Source of the DNA: Algicoccus sp048820935
GTDB lineage: Bacteria > Pseudomonadota > Gammaproteobacteria > Burkholderiales > Burkholderiaceae_B
Reading direction: 5' to 3'
Assembly: GCF_048820935.1 (NCBI RefSeq)
Contig: NZ_JBMERD010000002.1
Coordinates: 186,001-250,000 of the forward strand
DNA length: 64,000 nt
A model generated the notes under the pieces. That model was not told where the DNA came from. It saw nothing but the letters and a program-made list of their open reading frames with translations, and did no database searches. Both the position numbers and the translations under genes were made by a program. Shown here in pieces: positions 49,459 to 58,331 of this stretch (positions within the stretch are counted from its first letter, which is position 1; every line of letters begins with the position of its first letter).

Positions 49459-50354
49459 GGAGCTCTCGTACTTAGCTGTCCAGGTTGAAAAGACCAGGTT
49501 CGGGTGATGACCAGCTGATCAATAGATTGTAGGAATTCAGGTGGAAAGGGTGCAAAAGGTGCGGCCAGTTGCAAAATTCGGCTCACCGCCTGATTGAGTC
49601 TGGGGTCGCTCGCAGGGCGGACAATCTGGCTTTCAATAACCTGACCTGTGGCATCCAGAATGACAGTGACTTGCACTTCACCCGTTGGGCGATCATCGTC
49701 TTGCCCCGGGTAATGTTCGGAGCCTGTGCGCTCAACGGCCTCACGCCAACTGTCGACATAATGGGCATACGGATTGGCAATGGCTGAAGGCGCATCGAAG
49801 TGTCGCCGTGGTCGAGCGTTGTAATGTTGAATGTCTTCCAGTATGGCGGCAATGCGAGCATTGAGTTCCACGGCTTGTTGATCCGTCGGATCGTTGCCTT
49901 GGACTGGGTCGGTTGGATCGATTTGACCTTCAGACAAATCCATCGGTTGTTGCCAGCTGGCATCGAGTTGCGTGAGTAGCTCGCTTTGAAGCGTTTCGAG
50001 TTGTCGCTTTTGTTGCGTCATGGCTTCAAGCGAGACGTCATGTGATTCTTCACCTTGCCGCGGTGCAGGATTAGAGGCCAAACCGCTTAGCTGGTCGCCA
50101 CCACCTTCTAAGCTCGCTTGCGCAATCACATCGGGGGTCAGCGGATCATCGACATCAAATGTATTGATCATGACCACTTCAAGCTGGGGCACCACTTTGG
50201 GCACGGGTTTTGCAGCGGGCATGGCCCATGCCAGCAAAAGCGCATGAATCAATAATGAAAACGCAATCGCCCAGCGCAAAAAGTTTTGTGCCGGCGCCCT
50301 GAGCCAAGCTAACCAAGCCCAGCGTACAGTGGCAGATGTTGTGCGTGTGACCAT
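49455..50354 (-). CDS. TonB-like energy transducer protein
   Basis: A protein of about 299 residues with an N-terminal membrane anchor (NFLRWAIAFSLLIHALLLAWAM, His in the helix as in TonB), a long periplasmic linker rich in Gln/Asp/Pro, and a C-terminal TonB domain with TGEVQVTVILDATGQVIESQIV and LNQAVSRILQLAAPFAPFP. TonB passes proton-motive energy from ExbB-ExbD to outer-membrane receptors; those genes are not adjacent. The start is uncertain: ATG 50354 begins 13 bp after the ribonuclease stop, while 50387 and 50435 overlap that gene. Confidence 0.83.
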   Translation of the reverse strand: MVTRTTSATVRWAWLAWLRAPAQNFLRWAIAFSLLIHALLLAWAMPAAKPVPKVVPQLEVVMINTFDVDDPLTPDVIAQASLEGGGDQLSGLASNPAPRQGEESHDVSLEAMTQQKRQLETLQSELLTQLDASWQQPMDLSEGQIDPTDPVQGNDPTDQQAVELNARIAAILEDIQHYNARPRRHFDAPSAIANPYAHYVDSWREAVERTGSEHYPGQDDDRPTGEVQVTVILDATGQVIESQIVRPASDPRLNQAVSRILQLAAPFAPFPPEFLQSIDQLVITRTWSFQPGQLSTRAP

Positions 50355-50367
50355 GGAAGCGGCGTGC

Positions 50368-52305
50368 TTAGGTTGTTTGTGATGCATCGTCCACGGGCGC
50401 CTCGTCCGATTCTGTGACGGGTAACTCATGGGCAACCAGGAACTTGGCTTGAATCTCTAGCGTCAGCTCATCATGCTCGATGATTTCCACTTCAACCGGT
50501 GTGTGGCGCGGCAAGATCGGCATCCCCGAGACTTGAATTACCAAGGGTAGGCCATCGAGTCGGACCAAATCATCACGAATCACTTGACCAGTTAGGTGAG
50601 ACTTTTGGTTTTGAACGAGCCAGCGTATGCACCAATAGCGCTCGATTTGTCGCTGAAAATTCTGCCAAATCCCGTGTTGTGCTTCAAACGCACTGATTAA
50701 CGCGTAAAGGTCTGCATCACGCGGTTGATATGGTGCAACCAATGCCGCTGAAACGCCATGCTGTGCCAGTGCAACGAGTTGTCGTTGGTTGACCAGATCG
50801 ACATAACGCCTCAGAGGGGAGGTGCACCAAGCGTAGTGCGTCACCCCCATGGCGTCATGCGGGAGTGCGTGCGTACTCATGCGCACTCGCATTCCTTGTT
50901 GTGATCTAAAGATTCCCGGTAAATTATGCGTATCCAGTAACCGTGCCCAAGTGGCGTTGGCCAAAATCATGTATTCCGAGACCATGAGATCCAAGGGGGC
51001 TTGGCGCTGTCTGGGTTCAATGCGCACTGGGGTGTTTGGATCGTCGGCTGGTCCATCGAGGTAGAAGCTGTAATCGATCCGGTCATTATTCTCTGGCTTG
51101 CCGCGTCGCTCATCGCGCACTGCGCTAAGAGCCTTGGAGAGCGTCCAGAGGGGGCGAAGAATCTCACCATAGGCCAAGGGTTGAGTAGGATCGTCGAGGG
51201 CTTCAGGGGTGACTTGTGCGTCAAGTTCGTTGTGTCGCAGGTTTTCTGTGACTGCAATGCGTTCAATCGCAACACGCTCTTGGCGGATTTCACCGGTTTG
51301 TGCGTTGGCTTGAACGTAAAGCGACAGAGCCGGAACGGGTTTGCCAGCCACTAAAGAATATGTGTCGATGAGAGACGAGGGTAGCATTGGGATTTTTTGT
51401 CCCGGCATATAGACGGTTGCCATGCGGGCGCGAGCCAATTCGTCTAGTTGGTTGTCGCGAATCACCGATAAAGCAGGTGCCGCAACGTGGATACCCACCT
51501 CAAGCCAGCCGTCTTCCAGTTCACGCACTGACAAGGCATCGTCAATCTCTGTGGTATTGACGTCATCGATGGAATAAGCCTGTACATCAGCCAGTGGCAG
51601 TGACTCAGGATCGAAATCCAAAGAAACCTCGGGAAATTCGATGCCTTTCGGAAAATTCGCCGCAAAAAAGCGCGCACGGTGTAACGCCAGTGCATTGGGC
51701 CAGGCTCCGCATGCCAACAATAGATCGTCAACGGATTGCCCAGTTTGTTGGCTGGCCAACTCAATGGCTTTCCAAGCTTGTGAGTTTTTATCGGGGCGTG
51801 TCACCAGCGTGAGAGGATCGCCATCAAAGTCTTCAGGTAGTACGCCTTGGGCGAGTTGCTCAGCCCAGTGTTGTTGTTGCGCCAGTTGTTTTTGTTTTTT
51901 CTCTTGAGCGGCCAGTGCAGCTTGTAAAATCTCTTCAGGTGCACGTCGATACAGACCTTTGCCTCGACGATGAAAGTAGATCGGTGCCTGGTGGACTGCC
52001 AAAAGTAGTGCGACAGTCTCCAGTGTGCTGGGCTTGTGGCCGTAATACTCTTGTGCGAGTGCTTGGATATCAAACTCATCTTCAGGTGCGACTTCCCAAA
52101 GAAACTCGATATCAAACTCTTCGCTCAACGGTTTGGCGTCATCCAGTAATGTTTGTGCGGGATGGTCATTAAAAGTGAATAAGGTATTGTTGCGCTTGAT
52201 TTTACTGCGCTTGCCCGAAGGCATTTCAATGTGAAGGCTGCTGTCAGCCTCCGATTTAATTTCAGCGGCTTTGAACTGACCGCTCTCTTCAAAAAGTACA
52301 AACAT
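50368..52305 (-). CDS. RNB-domain exoribonuclease (RNase II/R-like)
   Basis: A 645-residue 3'-5' exoribonuclease. The RNB domain contains DDVNTTEIDDALSV: residues Asp247, Asp255 and Asp256 match the metal ligands of RNase II (D201, D209, D210) but the fourth, D207, is Glu253. Later RSQQGMRVRMSTHALPHDAMGVTHYAWCTSPLRRYVDLVNQRQ-type sequence (key: YAWCTSPLRRYVDL) gives the catalytic Arg and RNA-binding strip. A C-terminal part near 550-640 could hold an S1-like fold. The Glu variant is frequent, as I recall, in related proteobacterial proteins. Start 52305 follows yqiA after 13 bp. Confidence 0.87.
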   Translation of the reverse strand: MFVLFEESGQFKAAEIKSEADSSLHIEMPSGKRSKIKRNNTLFTFNDHPAQTLLDDAKPLSEEFDIEFLWEVAPEDEFDIQALAQEYYGHKPSTLETVALLLAVHQAPIYFHRRGKGLYRRAPEEILQAALAAQEKKQKQLAQQQHWAEQLAQGVLPEDFDGDPLTLVTRPDKNSQAWKAIELASQQTGQSVDDLLLACGAWPNALALHRARFFAANFPKGIEFPEVSLDFDPESLPLADVQAYSIDDVNTTEIDDALSVRELEDGWLEVGIHVAAPALSVIRDNQLDELARARMATVYMPGQKIPMLPSSLIDTYSLVAGKPVPALSLYVQANAQTGEIRQERVAIERIAVTENLRHNELDAQVTPEALDDPTQPLAYGEILRPLWTLSKALSAVRDERRGKPENNDRIDYSFYLDGPADDPNTPVRIEPRQRQAPLDLMVSEYMILANATWARLLDTHNLPGIFRSQQGMRVRMSTHALPHDAMGVTHYAWCTSPLRRYVDLVNQRQLVALAQHGVSAALVAPYQPRDADLYALISAFEAQHGIWQNFQRQIERYWCIRWLVQNQKSHLTGQVIRDDLVRLDGLPLVIQVSGMPILPRHTPVEVEIIEHDELTLEIQAKFLVAHELPVTESDEAPVDDASQTT

Positions 52306-52318
52306 GCAAGTCGCCTGA

Positions 52319-52918
52319 TTATTTCTGAGTGTTGGCGTCAACAAACGCCATGACATCGGTAAGGTGTTGTTCGAAGTCGGACAGTCCGTGATCGCTGCCG
52401 GCGATGATTTTTTGTGGGCTCTGCGCAAACATGGCTTGCATTTCACGCCAGTTCAGCACTTCATCGCCTGTGGCGGCGATTAAAAAGTAGCGCTCAGGGC
52501 GTGTGATGTTGGGCACGACGAGGGCACGTAGGTTGTCTAGATCTTCGCGTGTAAAGAGGGCAGCTTCTCCCGTGTGGAAGTTGGTGAGTTCGCCCAAATA
52601 CTTCTCTAGGTCGCGGTCGGCATGCACGGCTGGATTTAAAAGCACCGCACGGCAGCCCAGTTTTTCGGCCAGATAAATGGCGTAAAACCCACCTAAAGAC
52701 GATCCGATAATTGTGAGCTGATCGGGTGTCGCGTCTGGGTGCTCACGCAATAGACGTTGCGCTTCATCGGATGCGATCTGAATGGCTTGGTCAGGCTGCA
52801 CAGGTAAAGCGGGGCAAGCCCATTGCGACAGACGTCCAAGCGACGCTAAATGCTTGCGTAGACGCTGGGATTTAAATGACTGGGGTGAAGAACGAAAGCC
52901 GTGCAGATATAAAATCAC
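52319..52918 (-). CDS. yqiA: YqiA-type esterase (alpha/beta hydrolase)
   Basis: A 199-residue serine esterase. ILYLHGFRSSPQSFKSQRL starts the fold and forms the oxyanion region, the nucleophile is Ser74 in IGSSLGGFYA, and the C-terminal GSDHGLSDF supplies the catalytic His. These fit the YqiA family (UPF0227). The physiological ester is unknown. It overlaps mpl by 4 bp and precedes the ribonuclease gene, so all three are probably transcribed together. Confidence 0.92.
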   Translation of the reverse strand: MILYLHGFRSSPQSFKSQRLRKHLASLGRLSQWACPALPVQPDQAIQIASDEAQRLLREHPDATPDQLTIIGSSLGGFYAIYLAEKLGCRAVLLNPAVHADRDLEKYLGELTNFHTGEAALFTREDLDNLRALVVPNITRPERYFLIAATGDEVLNWREMQAMFAQSPQKIIAGSDHGLSDFEQHLTDVMAFVDANTQK

Positions 52919-54300
52919 GCGGTCTCCTGCGAAAAATGTTTTTTTAAGGAATCAAGCAACTTGTCGTGCGCTTGCTTGAAGCTGCCATTACTCATCATGA
53001 CGATGTGATCACCTGGTTGTGCAGTTTGGGTGATGTCAGCAACCATCGTGTCGACATCGGTGTGTACAAATTGTCGATCACCCAAGGGCGCCAGGACTTT
53101 GTCAGCGTCCCATTGCAATTGATGCTTGCCACTGTGCTCAGCATAACAATACACAAGATCGGCTGTTTTTAAAGAGTCGGCCAGTCGAGTCGCCATGGCA
53201 CCTAGTTTCATGGTGTTTGAGCGTGGTTCTAAGACGGCCAAGATTCGTTTGTCAGGTCCGAGCTTGGCTCGCAAGCCTTGTAATGTGGTTTCAATGGCAC
53301 TGGGGTGATGTGCAAAATCGTCATACACCGTGATGTCTGCGATGACACCACGGACTTCCATGCGTCGCTTCACACCGCCAAATGTGTTCAGTGCCTGTAA
53401 AGCTTGGGCGGGCTCCACACCGATATGCGCAGCGGCGGCCATAGCGGCCAGTCCATTGTGTAGATTGTGCCGACCTGTGAGTGACCAGCGTAATGCACCA
53501 ATTTCTTTTTCGCCTAGATAAATAACGTCGTCGCCTTCATGATTCTGTACAACGTGCCAGCTGTCTTTATGAAGAAAGCGCACCACTGGCGTCCAGCAAC
53601 CCCGTTCGAGAACGCGCTCTAATGCCGAATCATCCGCGGGCACAATGATTTGTCCGGAGCTGGGAATAGTGCGAACGAGATGGTGAAATTGCGTTTCAAT
53701 GGCGTTTAGATCAGAAAAAATGTCCGCGTGATCGAATTCAAGGTTATTCAGAATCGCTGTTCGGCTGCGATAGTGCACAAATTTGGAGCGCTTATCAAAG
53801 AAAGCTGTGTCGTATTCGTCGGCTTCAATCACAAAGTATCGATTGGCCGGATCAAAGTGAGCGGACACATTTAAATCGGGTGCGACACCACCAATGAGGA
53901 AGTTGGGTGCGTAACCGTTTTGATGAAGGATCCAGGTCAGCATCGCGCTGGTGGTGGTTTTACCATGTGTGCCAGCAACCGATAGAACGTGCTGGTTTTG
54001 TAGAACGTGTTCACCTAGCCATTGTGGACCTGAAATATATGGCAAGCCTTGATCGAGAATGGCTTCCATGAGTGGATTGCCGCGTGTCACGACATTGCCC
54101 ACGACGAAGAGATCCGGCTTTAGGTTGATCTGATCCGCATCAAATCCTTCGATGAGATCAATGCCTTGCTCTTCAAGTTGTGTACTCATGGGCGGGTAGG
54201 TCGCTTGGTCACAACCTGTGACTCGGTGACCTGCTGCGCGCGCAATGAGTGCGAGACCTCCCATAAAGGTTCCGCAAATTCCCAGAATATGTAAATGCAT
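52915..54300 (-). CDS. mpl: Murein peptide ligase Mpl
   Basis: Reattaches the recycled tripeptide L-Ala-D-Glu-meso-DAP to UDP-MurNAc. The 461-residue Mur ligase has the N-terminal HILGICGTFMGGLALIAR, the ATP loop GTHGKTTTSAM at 110-120, EADEYDTAFFDKRSKFVHY with the metal-site Glu/Asp, and YDDFAHHPSAI near 343-353. The GICGTFMG form and the AHHPSA motif distinguish Mpl from MurC. It is divergent from the TlpA-like gene. Confidence 0.95.
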   Translation of the reverse strand: MHLHILGICGTFMGGLALIARAAGHRVTGCDQATYPPMSTQLEEQGIDLIEGFDADQINLKPDLFVVGNVVTRGNPLMEAILDQGLPYISGPQWLGEHVLQNQHVLSVAGTHGKTTTSAMLTWILHQNGYAPNFLIGGVAPDLNVSAHFDPANRYFVIEADEYDTAFFDKRSKFVHYRSRTAILNNLEFDHADIFSDLNAIETQFHHLVRTIPSSGQIIVPADDSALERVLERGCWTPVVRFLHKDSWHVVQNHEGDDVIYLGEKEIGALRWSLTGRHNLHNGLAAMAAAAHIGVEPAQALQALNTFGGVKRRMEVRGVIADITVYDDFAHHPSAIETTLQGLRAKLGPDKRILAVLEPRSNTMKLGAMATRLADSLKTADLVYCYAEHSGKHQLQWDADKVLAPLGDRQFVHTDVDTMVADITQTAQPGDHIVMMSNGSFKQAHDKLLDSLKKHFSQETA

Positions 54301-54425
54301 GCCATCTCTCCTTGCGGGCCATTTTACCTGTAACGGGCAAGAACTCGCTGCCCATTCTATGTCTTGTCAAAAGCATATCGACAGGTTTCGTGCGAATTGT
54401 TCGGACACGGCGTTATGATGTCGGT

Positions 54426-54980
54426 ATGAAACGAAGAACATGGATTGCTGGTTTGGTCGGTTTGGGGGTGCTTGGCTTTGGCGGCTGGGCGGCTTGGCGC
54501 TCAAGCGCGCATAAGGCACCACAAGCCAATCGCAGCCTAACGCCTAAAACACTGAGCCCTGAGGTTCAGACATTTTTTGATGCGCAATTGCCCGATCTGC
54601 AAAAGCAGCCTGTGTCGATGCGTGAGTGGTTAGGCACTCCGCTTGTCTTAAACTTCTGGGCGAGCTGGTGTGGGCCGTGCGTGCGTGAAATGCCGGCTTT
54701 AGAAACACTGTCGACAGAGATTCCGCAAGCTAAGGTGCTTGGTGTGGCCATCGATAGTCCAGACAATGTCACGAAGTTTCTTGACAAGATTCCTGTGACA
54801 TTTCCGATTTATGTGGCTGGGCATGGCGGTATTTCATTAACAAAAGCATTGGGAAATACGCAAGGTGGTTTGCCATTTACGGTCTTGATTAATGCCGATG
54901 GCGAGCTGGTCGAGACGATTAAAGGCGAAATTAACCCTGAGGTTTTAGAGTCGAAAATCAAACAGATGTTGGTGTCTTGA
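54426..54980 (+). CDS. TlpA/ResA-like membrane-anchored thioredoxin
   Basis: A 184-residue periplasmic thiol-disulfide protein. An N-terminal signal anchor (about 7-25) is followed by a TlpA-type fold with the redox pair Cys82-Cys85 in NFWASWCGPCVREMP, and GGLPFTVLINADGE carrying the cis-Pro. Such proteins often reduce apocytochrome c or other periplasmic thiols. ATG 54426 was chosen because the anchor then starts properly. It is followed by aroQ after 67 bp; there is no ccm gene nearby to fix the partner. Confidence 0.9.
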   Translation: MKRRTWIAGLVGLGVLGFGGWAAWRSSAHKAPQANRSLTPKTLSPEVQTFFDAQLPDLQKQPVSMREWLGTPLVLNFWASWCGPCVREMPALETLSTEIPQAKVLGVAIDSPDNVTKFLDKIPVTFPIYVAGHGGISLTKALGNTQGGLPFTVLINADGELVETIKGEINPEVLESKIKQMLVS

Positions 54981-55047
54981 AACAGGTGTATGTACAATTG
55001 GCGACAATTAACGTGTTTCGACACATTTTAAGGACTGGTTAATAGGT

Positions 55048-55506
55048 ATGCTTCATCGCATCCTCGTGGTGCACGGTCCCAACTTAAATATGTTGGGTTT
55101 GCGTGAGCCTGAAATCTACGGAAGCCTCACTCTCGACGAGCTTAATCGCTCACTCGAGACGCTGGCGCGTTCCCTGAATATGGCGTTGACGACGTTTCAG
55201 GCCAACGGTGAAGGTGAACTTGTGACCCGTATCCAGCAGGCGCGTTCAGATGGAACCACCTGGTTGGTGATCAACGCGGGTGCTTATACCCATACAAGTG
55301 TGGCCATTCGCGATGCACTGGCCGCCATCGATCGTCCTTTTATTGAAGTGCATTTATCAAACGTCCACGCGCGCGAACCGTTTCGCCATCACTCCTACCT
55401 GAGTGACTTAGCACGTGGCGTCATTGCTGGATTGGGCGCAATGAGCTATGAAGCTGCGCTGCATTTTATTGCCCGGCAACCTACAGATTTGGAGGCCGTC
55501 GCCTAA
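55048..55506 (+). CDS. aroQ: Type II 3-dehydroquinate dehydratase AroQ
   Basis: Dehydrates 3-dehydroquinate in the shikimate pathway. The 152-residue protein has HGPNLNMLGLREPEIYG with the catalytic Tyr24, NAGAYTHTSVAIRDAL, EVHLSNVHAREPFRHHS with the catalytic His, and GLGAMSYEAAL near the C-terminus. Class II enzymes are dodecamers of this size. It precedes accB-accC, an order seen in many proteobacteria. Confidence 0.96.
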   Translation: MLHRILVVHGPNLNMLGLREPEIYGSLTLDELNRSLETLARSLNMALTTFQANGEGELVTRIQQARSDGTTWLVINAGAYTHTSVAIRDALAAIDRPFIEVHLSNVHAREPFRHHSYLSDLARGVIAGLGAMSYEAALHFIARQPTDLEAVA

Positions 55507-55568
55507 TTGCGGGCACGGTCATTGATCAACACAGTTACCTTACTGATCCCTCACGGAATACATACAAT

Positions 55569-56033
55569 ATGGATCTGCGCAAACTTAAAACGCTTATTGA
55601 CTTGGTAGCAGAGTCAGACATTGCAGAACTGGAAATCACCGAAGGTGAGGACATGGTTCGCATCGTCAAGTCTGTTGCACCGACTGCAGTTGTCAGTGCC
55701 GCACCAGCGCCTGTGACTGTCTCGGTACCAGCTGTGGCCGCTGCAGCAGCCGTATCCGGTGCGGATGAGTCGCCCAACGCGGGTGGTGCTATCCCCGATG
55801 AAAACCTAATTAAAGCCCCAATGGTTGGCACTTTCTATCGTGCCCCAAGCCCAGGTGCCAAACCTTTTGTTGAAGTCGGTGACTCGGTTCGCGAAGGCCA
55901 GGCTCTGTGCATCGTGGAAGCCATGAAGTTGCTCAACGAAATCGAAGCAGACCGGGCTGGCGTCATCAAAGAAATTCTGATCGACAACGGTGAACCCGTT
56001 GAATTTGGTCAACCACTTTTTGTCATAGACTAA
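55569..56033 (+). CDS. accB: Biotin carboxyl carrier protein AccB
   Basis: Carries biotin between the biotin carboxylase and carboxyltransferase of acetyl-CoA carboxylase. The 154-residue protein has an N-terminal helical domain, an Ala/Pro/Val-rich flexible linker (about 38-75) and a C-terminal biotinyl domain with Lys120 in EAMKLLNE; APMVGTFYRAPSPGAKPFVEVGD begins that domain (short core APMVGTFYR). accC follows after 2 bp. Confidence 0.96.
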   Translation: MDLRKLKTLIDLVAESDIAELEITEGEDMVRIVKSVAPTAVVSAAPAPVTVSVPAVAAAAAVSGADESPNAGGAIPDENLIKAPMVGTFYRAPSPGAKPFVEVGDSVREGQALCIVEAMKLLNEIEADRAGVIKEILIDNGEPVEFGQPLFVID

Positions 56034-56035
56034 GC

Positions 56036-57382
56036 ATGTTTGATAAAATTCTGATCGCCAACCGTGGCGAAATTGCGTTGCGCATTCAGCGGGCCTGCCG
56101 AGAGTTGGGCATTAAAACCGTTGTTGTGCACTCGCAAGCCGATTGCGATGCCAAATACGTGCGTCTGGCCGATGAGTCGGTGTGTATCGGACCCGCTGCT
56201 TCCAAAGACAGCTACCTGAATATGCCCGCCATCATCTCAGCCGCTGAAGTGACGGATGCGGCTGCGATTCACCCTGGATATGGCTTTTTAGCTGAAAATG
56301 CTGATTTTGCGGAACGTGTTGAAAAAAGCGGCTTTGTCTTTATCGGACCGACACCGGAATCAATTCGTATCATGGGCGATAAAGTCAGTGCAAAAAACGC
56401 CATGATCGCAGCCGGTTTGCCGGTTGTACCGGGTTCTGAAGGCGCTTTGCCTGACGATCCACAGGTGATTATTGAGACAGCCAAGCGGATTGGTTACCCA
56501 GTCATCATTAAAGCGGCTGGCGGTGGTGGTGGGCGCGGGATGCGCGTCGTTCACACTGAAGCGGCTTTGCTCGGTGCGGTCGCCACGACTAAAACCGAAG
56601 CGCTGGCTGCTTTTAATAACGCCGAAGTCTATATGGAGAAGTTCCTTGAGAACCCACGCCATATTGAGATTCAGGTGCTTGCCGATGGTGGACGTCGTGC
56701 CGTCTGGTTAGGTGAGCGTGACTGCTCTATGCAGCGTCGCCACCAGAAAGTGATTGAAGAGGCACCGGCTCCCGGCATTTCACGTAAACAAGTTGAGCGC
56801 ATCGGTGAGCGTTGTGTCGAAGCTTGTAAGAAAATTGGTTATCGAGGCGCTGGAACCTTTGAGTTCTTGTATGAAAACGGTGAGTTTTATTTCATCGAAA
56901 TGAATACACGTATTCAGGTTGAGCACCCTGTGACTGAGTTTATTACAGGGATTGACTTGATTCAGCAACAGATTCTGATTGCTGCCGGTGAGCCATTTAC
57001 GTTGCGTCAACGTGATATTCAGTTCCGTGGCCACGCCATTGAATGCCGAATTAATGCGGAAGACCCCGTGAAATTCATCCCAAGCCCAGGACGTATTACG
57101 CACTGGCACATGCCAGGCGGACCTGGTGTGCGGATTGATTCACATGCTTACAACGGTTATTTTGTGCCTCCTTATTACGACTCGATGATCGCAAAGATCA
57201 TCACGTATGGTGACACTCGCGAGCAGGCTTTGGCCAGAATGCGCACTGCGTTGTCTGAAACAGTGATTGAAGGTATTCAGACCAACGTCGATTTGCACAA
57301 AGACCTGATGGTTGATGCCGCCTTTGCACAAGGTGGCACCAGTATTCACTATCTTGAGAAGAAGTTGAGTAATCGTGCATGA
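56036..57382 (+). CDS. accC: Biotin carboxylase AccC
   Basis: The ATP-grasp enzyme that carboxylates biotin on AccB. The 448-residue protein starts FDKILIANRGEIALRIQRAC, has the Gly-rich ATP lid AAGGGGGRGMRVV near 159-171, the HQKVIEEAP motif near 237-245, EFLYENGEFYFIEMNTRIQVEHPVTE with the metal Glu residues (FIEMNTRIQVEH key) and a C-terminal biotin_carb_C domain. It overlaps prmA by 8 bp. Confidence 0.97.
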   Translation: MFDKILIANRGEIALRIQRACRELGIKTVVVHSQADCDAKYVRLADESVCIGPAASKDSYLNMPAIISAAEVTDAAAIHPGYGFLAENADFAERVEKSGFVFIGPTPESIRIMGDKVSAKNAMIAAGLPVVPGSEGALPDDPQVIIETAKRIGYPVIIKAAGGGGGRGMRVVHTEAALLGAVATTKTEALAAFNNAEVYMEKFLENPRHIEIQVLADGGRRAVWLGERDCSMQRRHQKVIEEAPAPGISRKQVERIGERCVEACKKIGYRGAGTFEFLYENGEFYFIEMNTRIQVEHPVTEFITGIDLIQQQILIAAGEPFTLRQRDIQFRGHAIECRINAEDPVKFIPSPGRITHWHMPGGPGVRIDSHAYNGYFVPPYYDSMIAKIITYGDTREQALARMRTALSETVIEGIQTNVDLHKDLMVDAAFAQGGTSIHYLEKKLSNRA

Positions 57383-58331
57383 GCTGATTCTCCATTGCAA
57401 TGACCAACAGGTCGATGCGTTAACCGATGCATTACTCGAGGCCGGTGTGTTGAGCACCAGCGTTGAGGATGCAGACGTGGATACGCCTGATGAGTCGCCT
57501 CTATTTGGTGAGCCTGGCAGTTTGGCCCATGAACAAAAGTGGCCGAATTGCCGTTTGACGGTGCTGTTGCCAGCACAGTTAGAGGCGCAAGAACTGGTCA
57601 CTGAAATGGAAGCTTTGTTATCGATCGATTTGACTGGATGGACAGAGCAAACGGTTGAGGATCAGGACTGGGTGCGCATGACGCAATCTCAGTTTGGTCC
57701 GATTGATGTCAGTGATCGTCTCATGATTGTGCCCTCTTGGCATCGTGATGAGCATGAGCAATTAATCCAAGCGTCAGAAGCTGACGCGGATAAAAACGCA
57801 CCACAAAAAGTGGTGTTGGAGTTGGATCCTGGGCTTGCGTTTGGAACCGGCAGTCATCCAACGACGCACTTGTGTTTGCAATGGCTCAGTGAGCATTTGC
57901 CGGTGGGTGCCAGTGTGCTGGATTATGGCTGCGGTTCTGGCATTTTAGCGATTGCCGCACAGCGCCTAGGTGCTGGCGATGTCTGGGGTGTGGACATTGA
58001 TGAGCAAGCGGTACAAACCACTGAGCTTAATGCACAGATTAACGAAGCCAAGCTGAAAGTCGGTTTACCTCACGCATTACCTGACGTTCAGGAGGGTGGT
58101 GTTTTTGATGTGGTGGTTGCCAATATTTTATCGAGCCCACTGAAAGTGCTAGCACCTTTGCTATCGGCCCGTGTTGCGCCTGGTGGACATTTGATTTTGT
58201 CAGGGGTTCTGGCTGAGCAAGCGCAGGACGTGGCAAGCTTTTACGCCCCCTGGGTGTCTTTGTCGGTCTGGCGCACGCTAGATGGCTGGGTGTGTCTAGC
58301 GGGTCAGCTCGAAGGACGGTCCATGGCATGA
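57375..58331 (+). CDS. prmA: Ribosomal protein L11 methyltransferase PrmA
   Basis: Trimethylates ribosomal protein L11 using S-adenosylmethionine. The 318-residue protein has an N-terminal substrate domain (about 1-110), then PGLAFGTGSHPTTHLCL near 154-170, the SAM loop LDYGCGSGILAIAA near 182-195 and VVANILSSPLKVLAPLL. It begins with GTG inside the accC end. Coupling of accBC with prmA is common in proteobacteria. Confidence 0.95.
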   Translation: MHELILHCNDQQVDALTDALLEAGVLSTSVEDADVDTPDESPLFGEPGSLAHEQKWPNCRLTVLLPAQLEAQELVTEMEALLSIDLTGWTEQTVEDQDWVRMTQSQFGPIDVSDRLMIVPSWHRDEHEQLIQASEADADKNAPQKVVLELDPGLAFGTGSHPTTHLCLQWLSEHLPVGASVLDYGCGSGILAIAAQRLGAGDVWGVDIDEQAVQTTELNAQINEAKLKVGLPHALPDVQEGGVFDVVVANILSSPLKVLAPLLSARVAPGGHLILSGVLAEQAQDVASFYAPWVSLSVWRTLDGWVCLAGQLEGRSMA

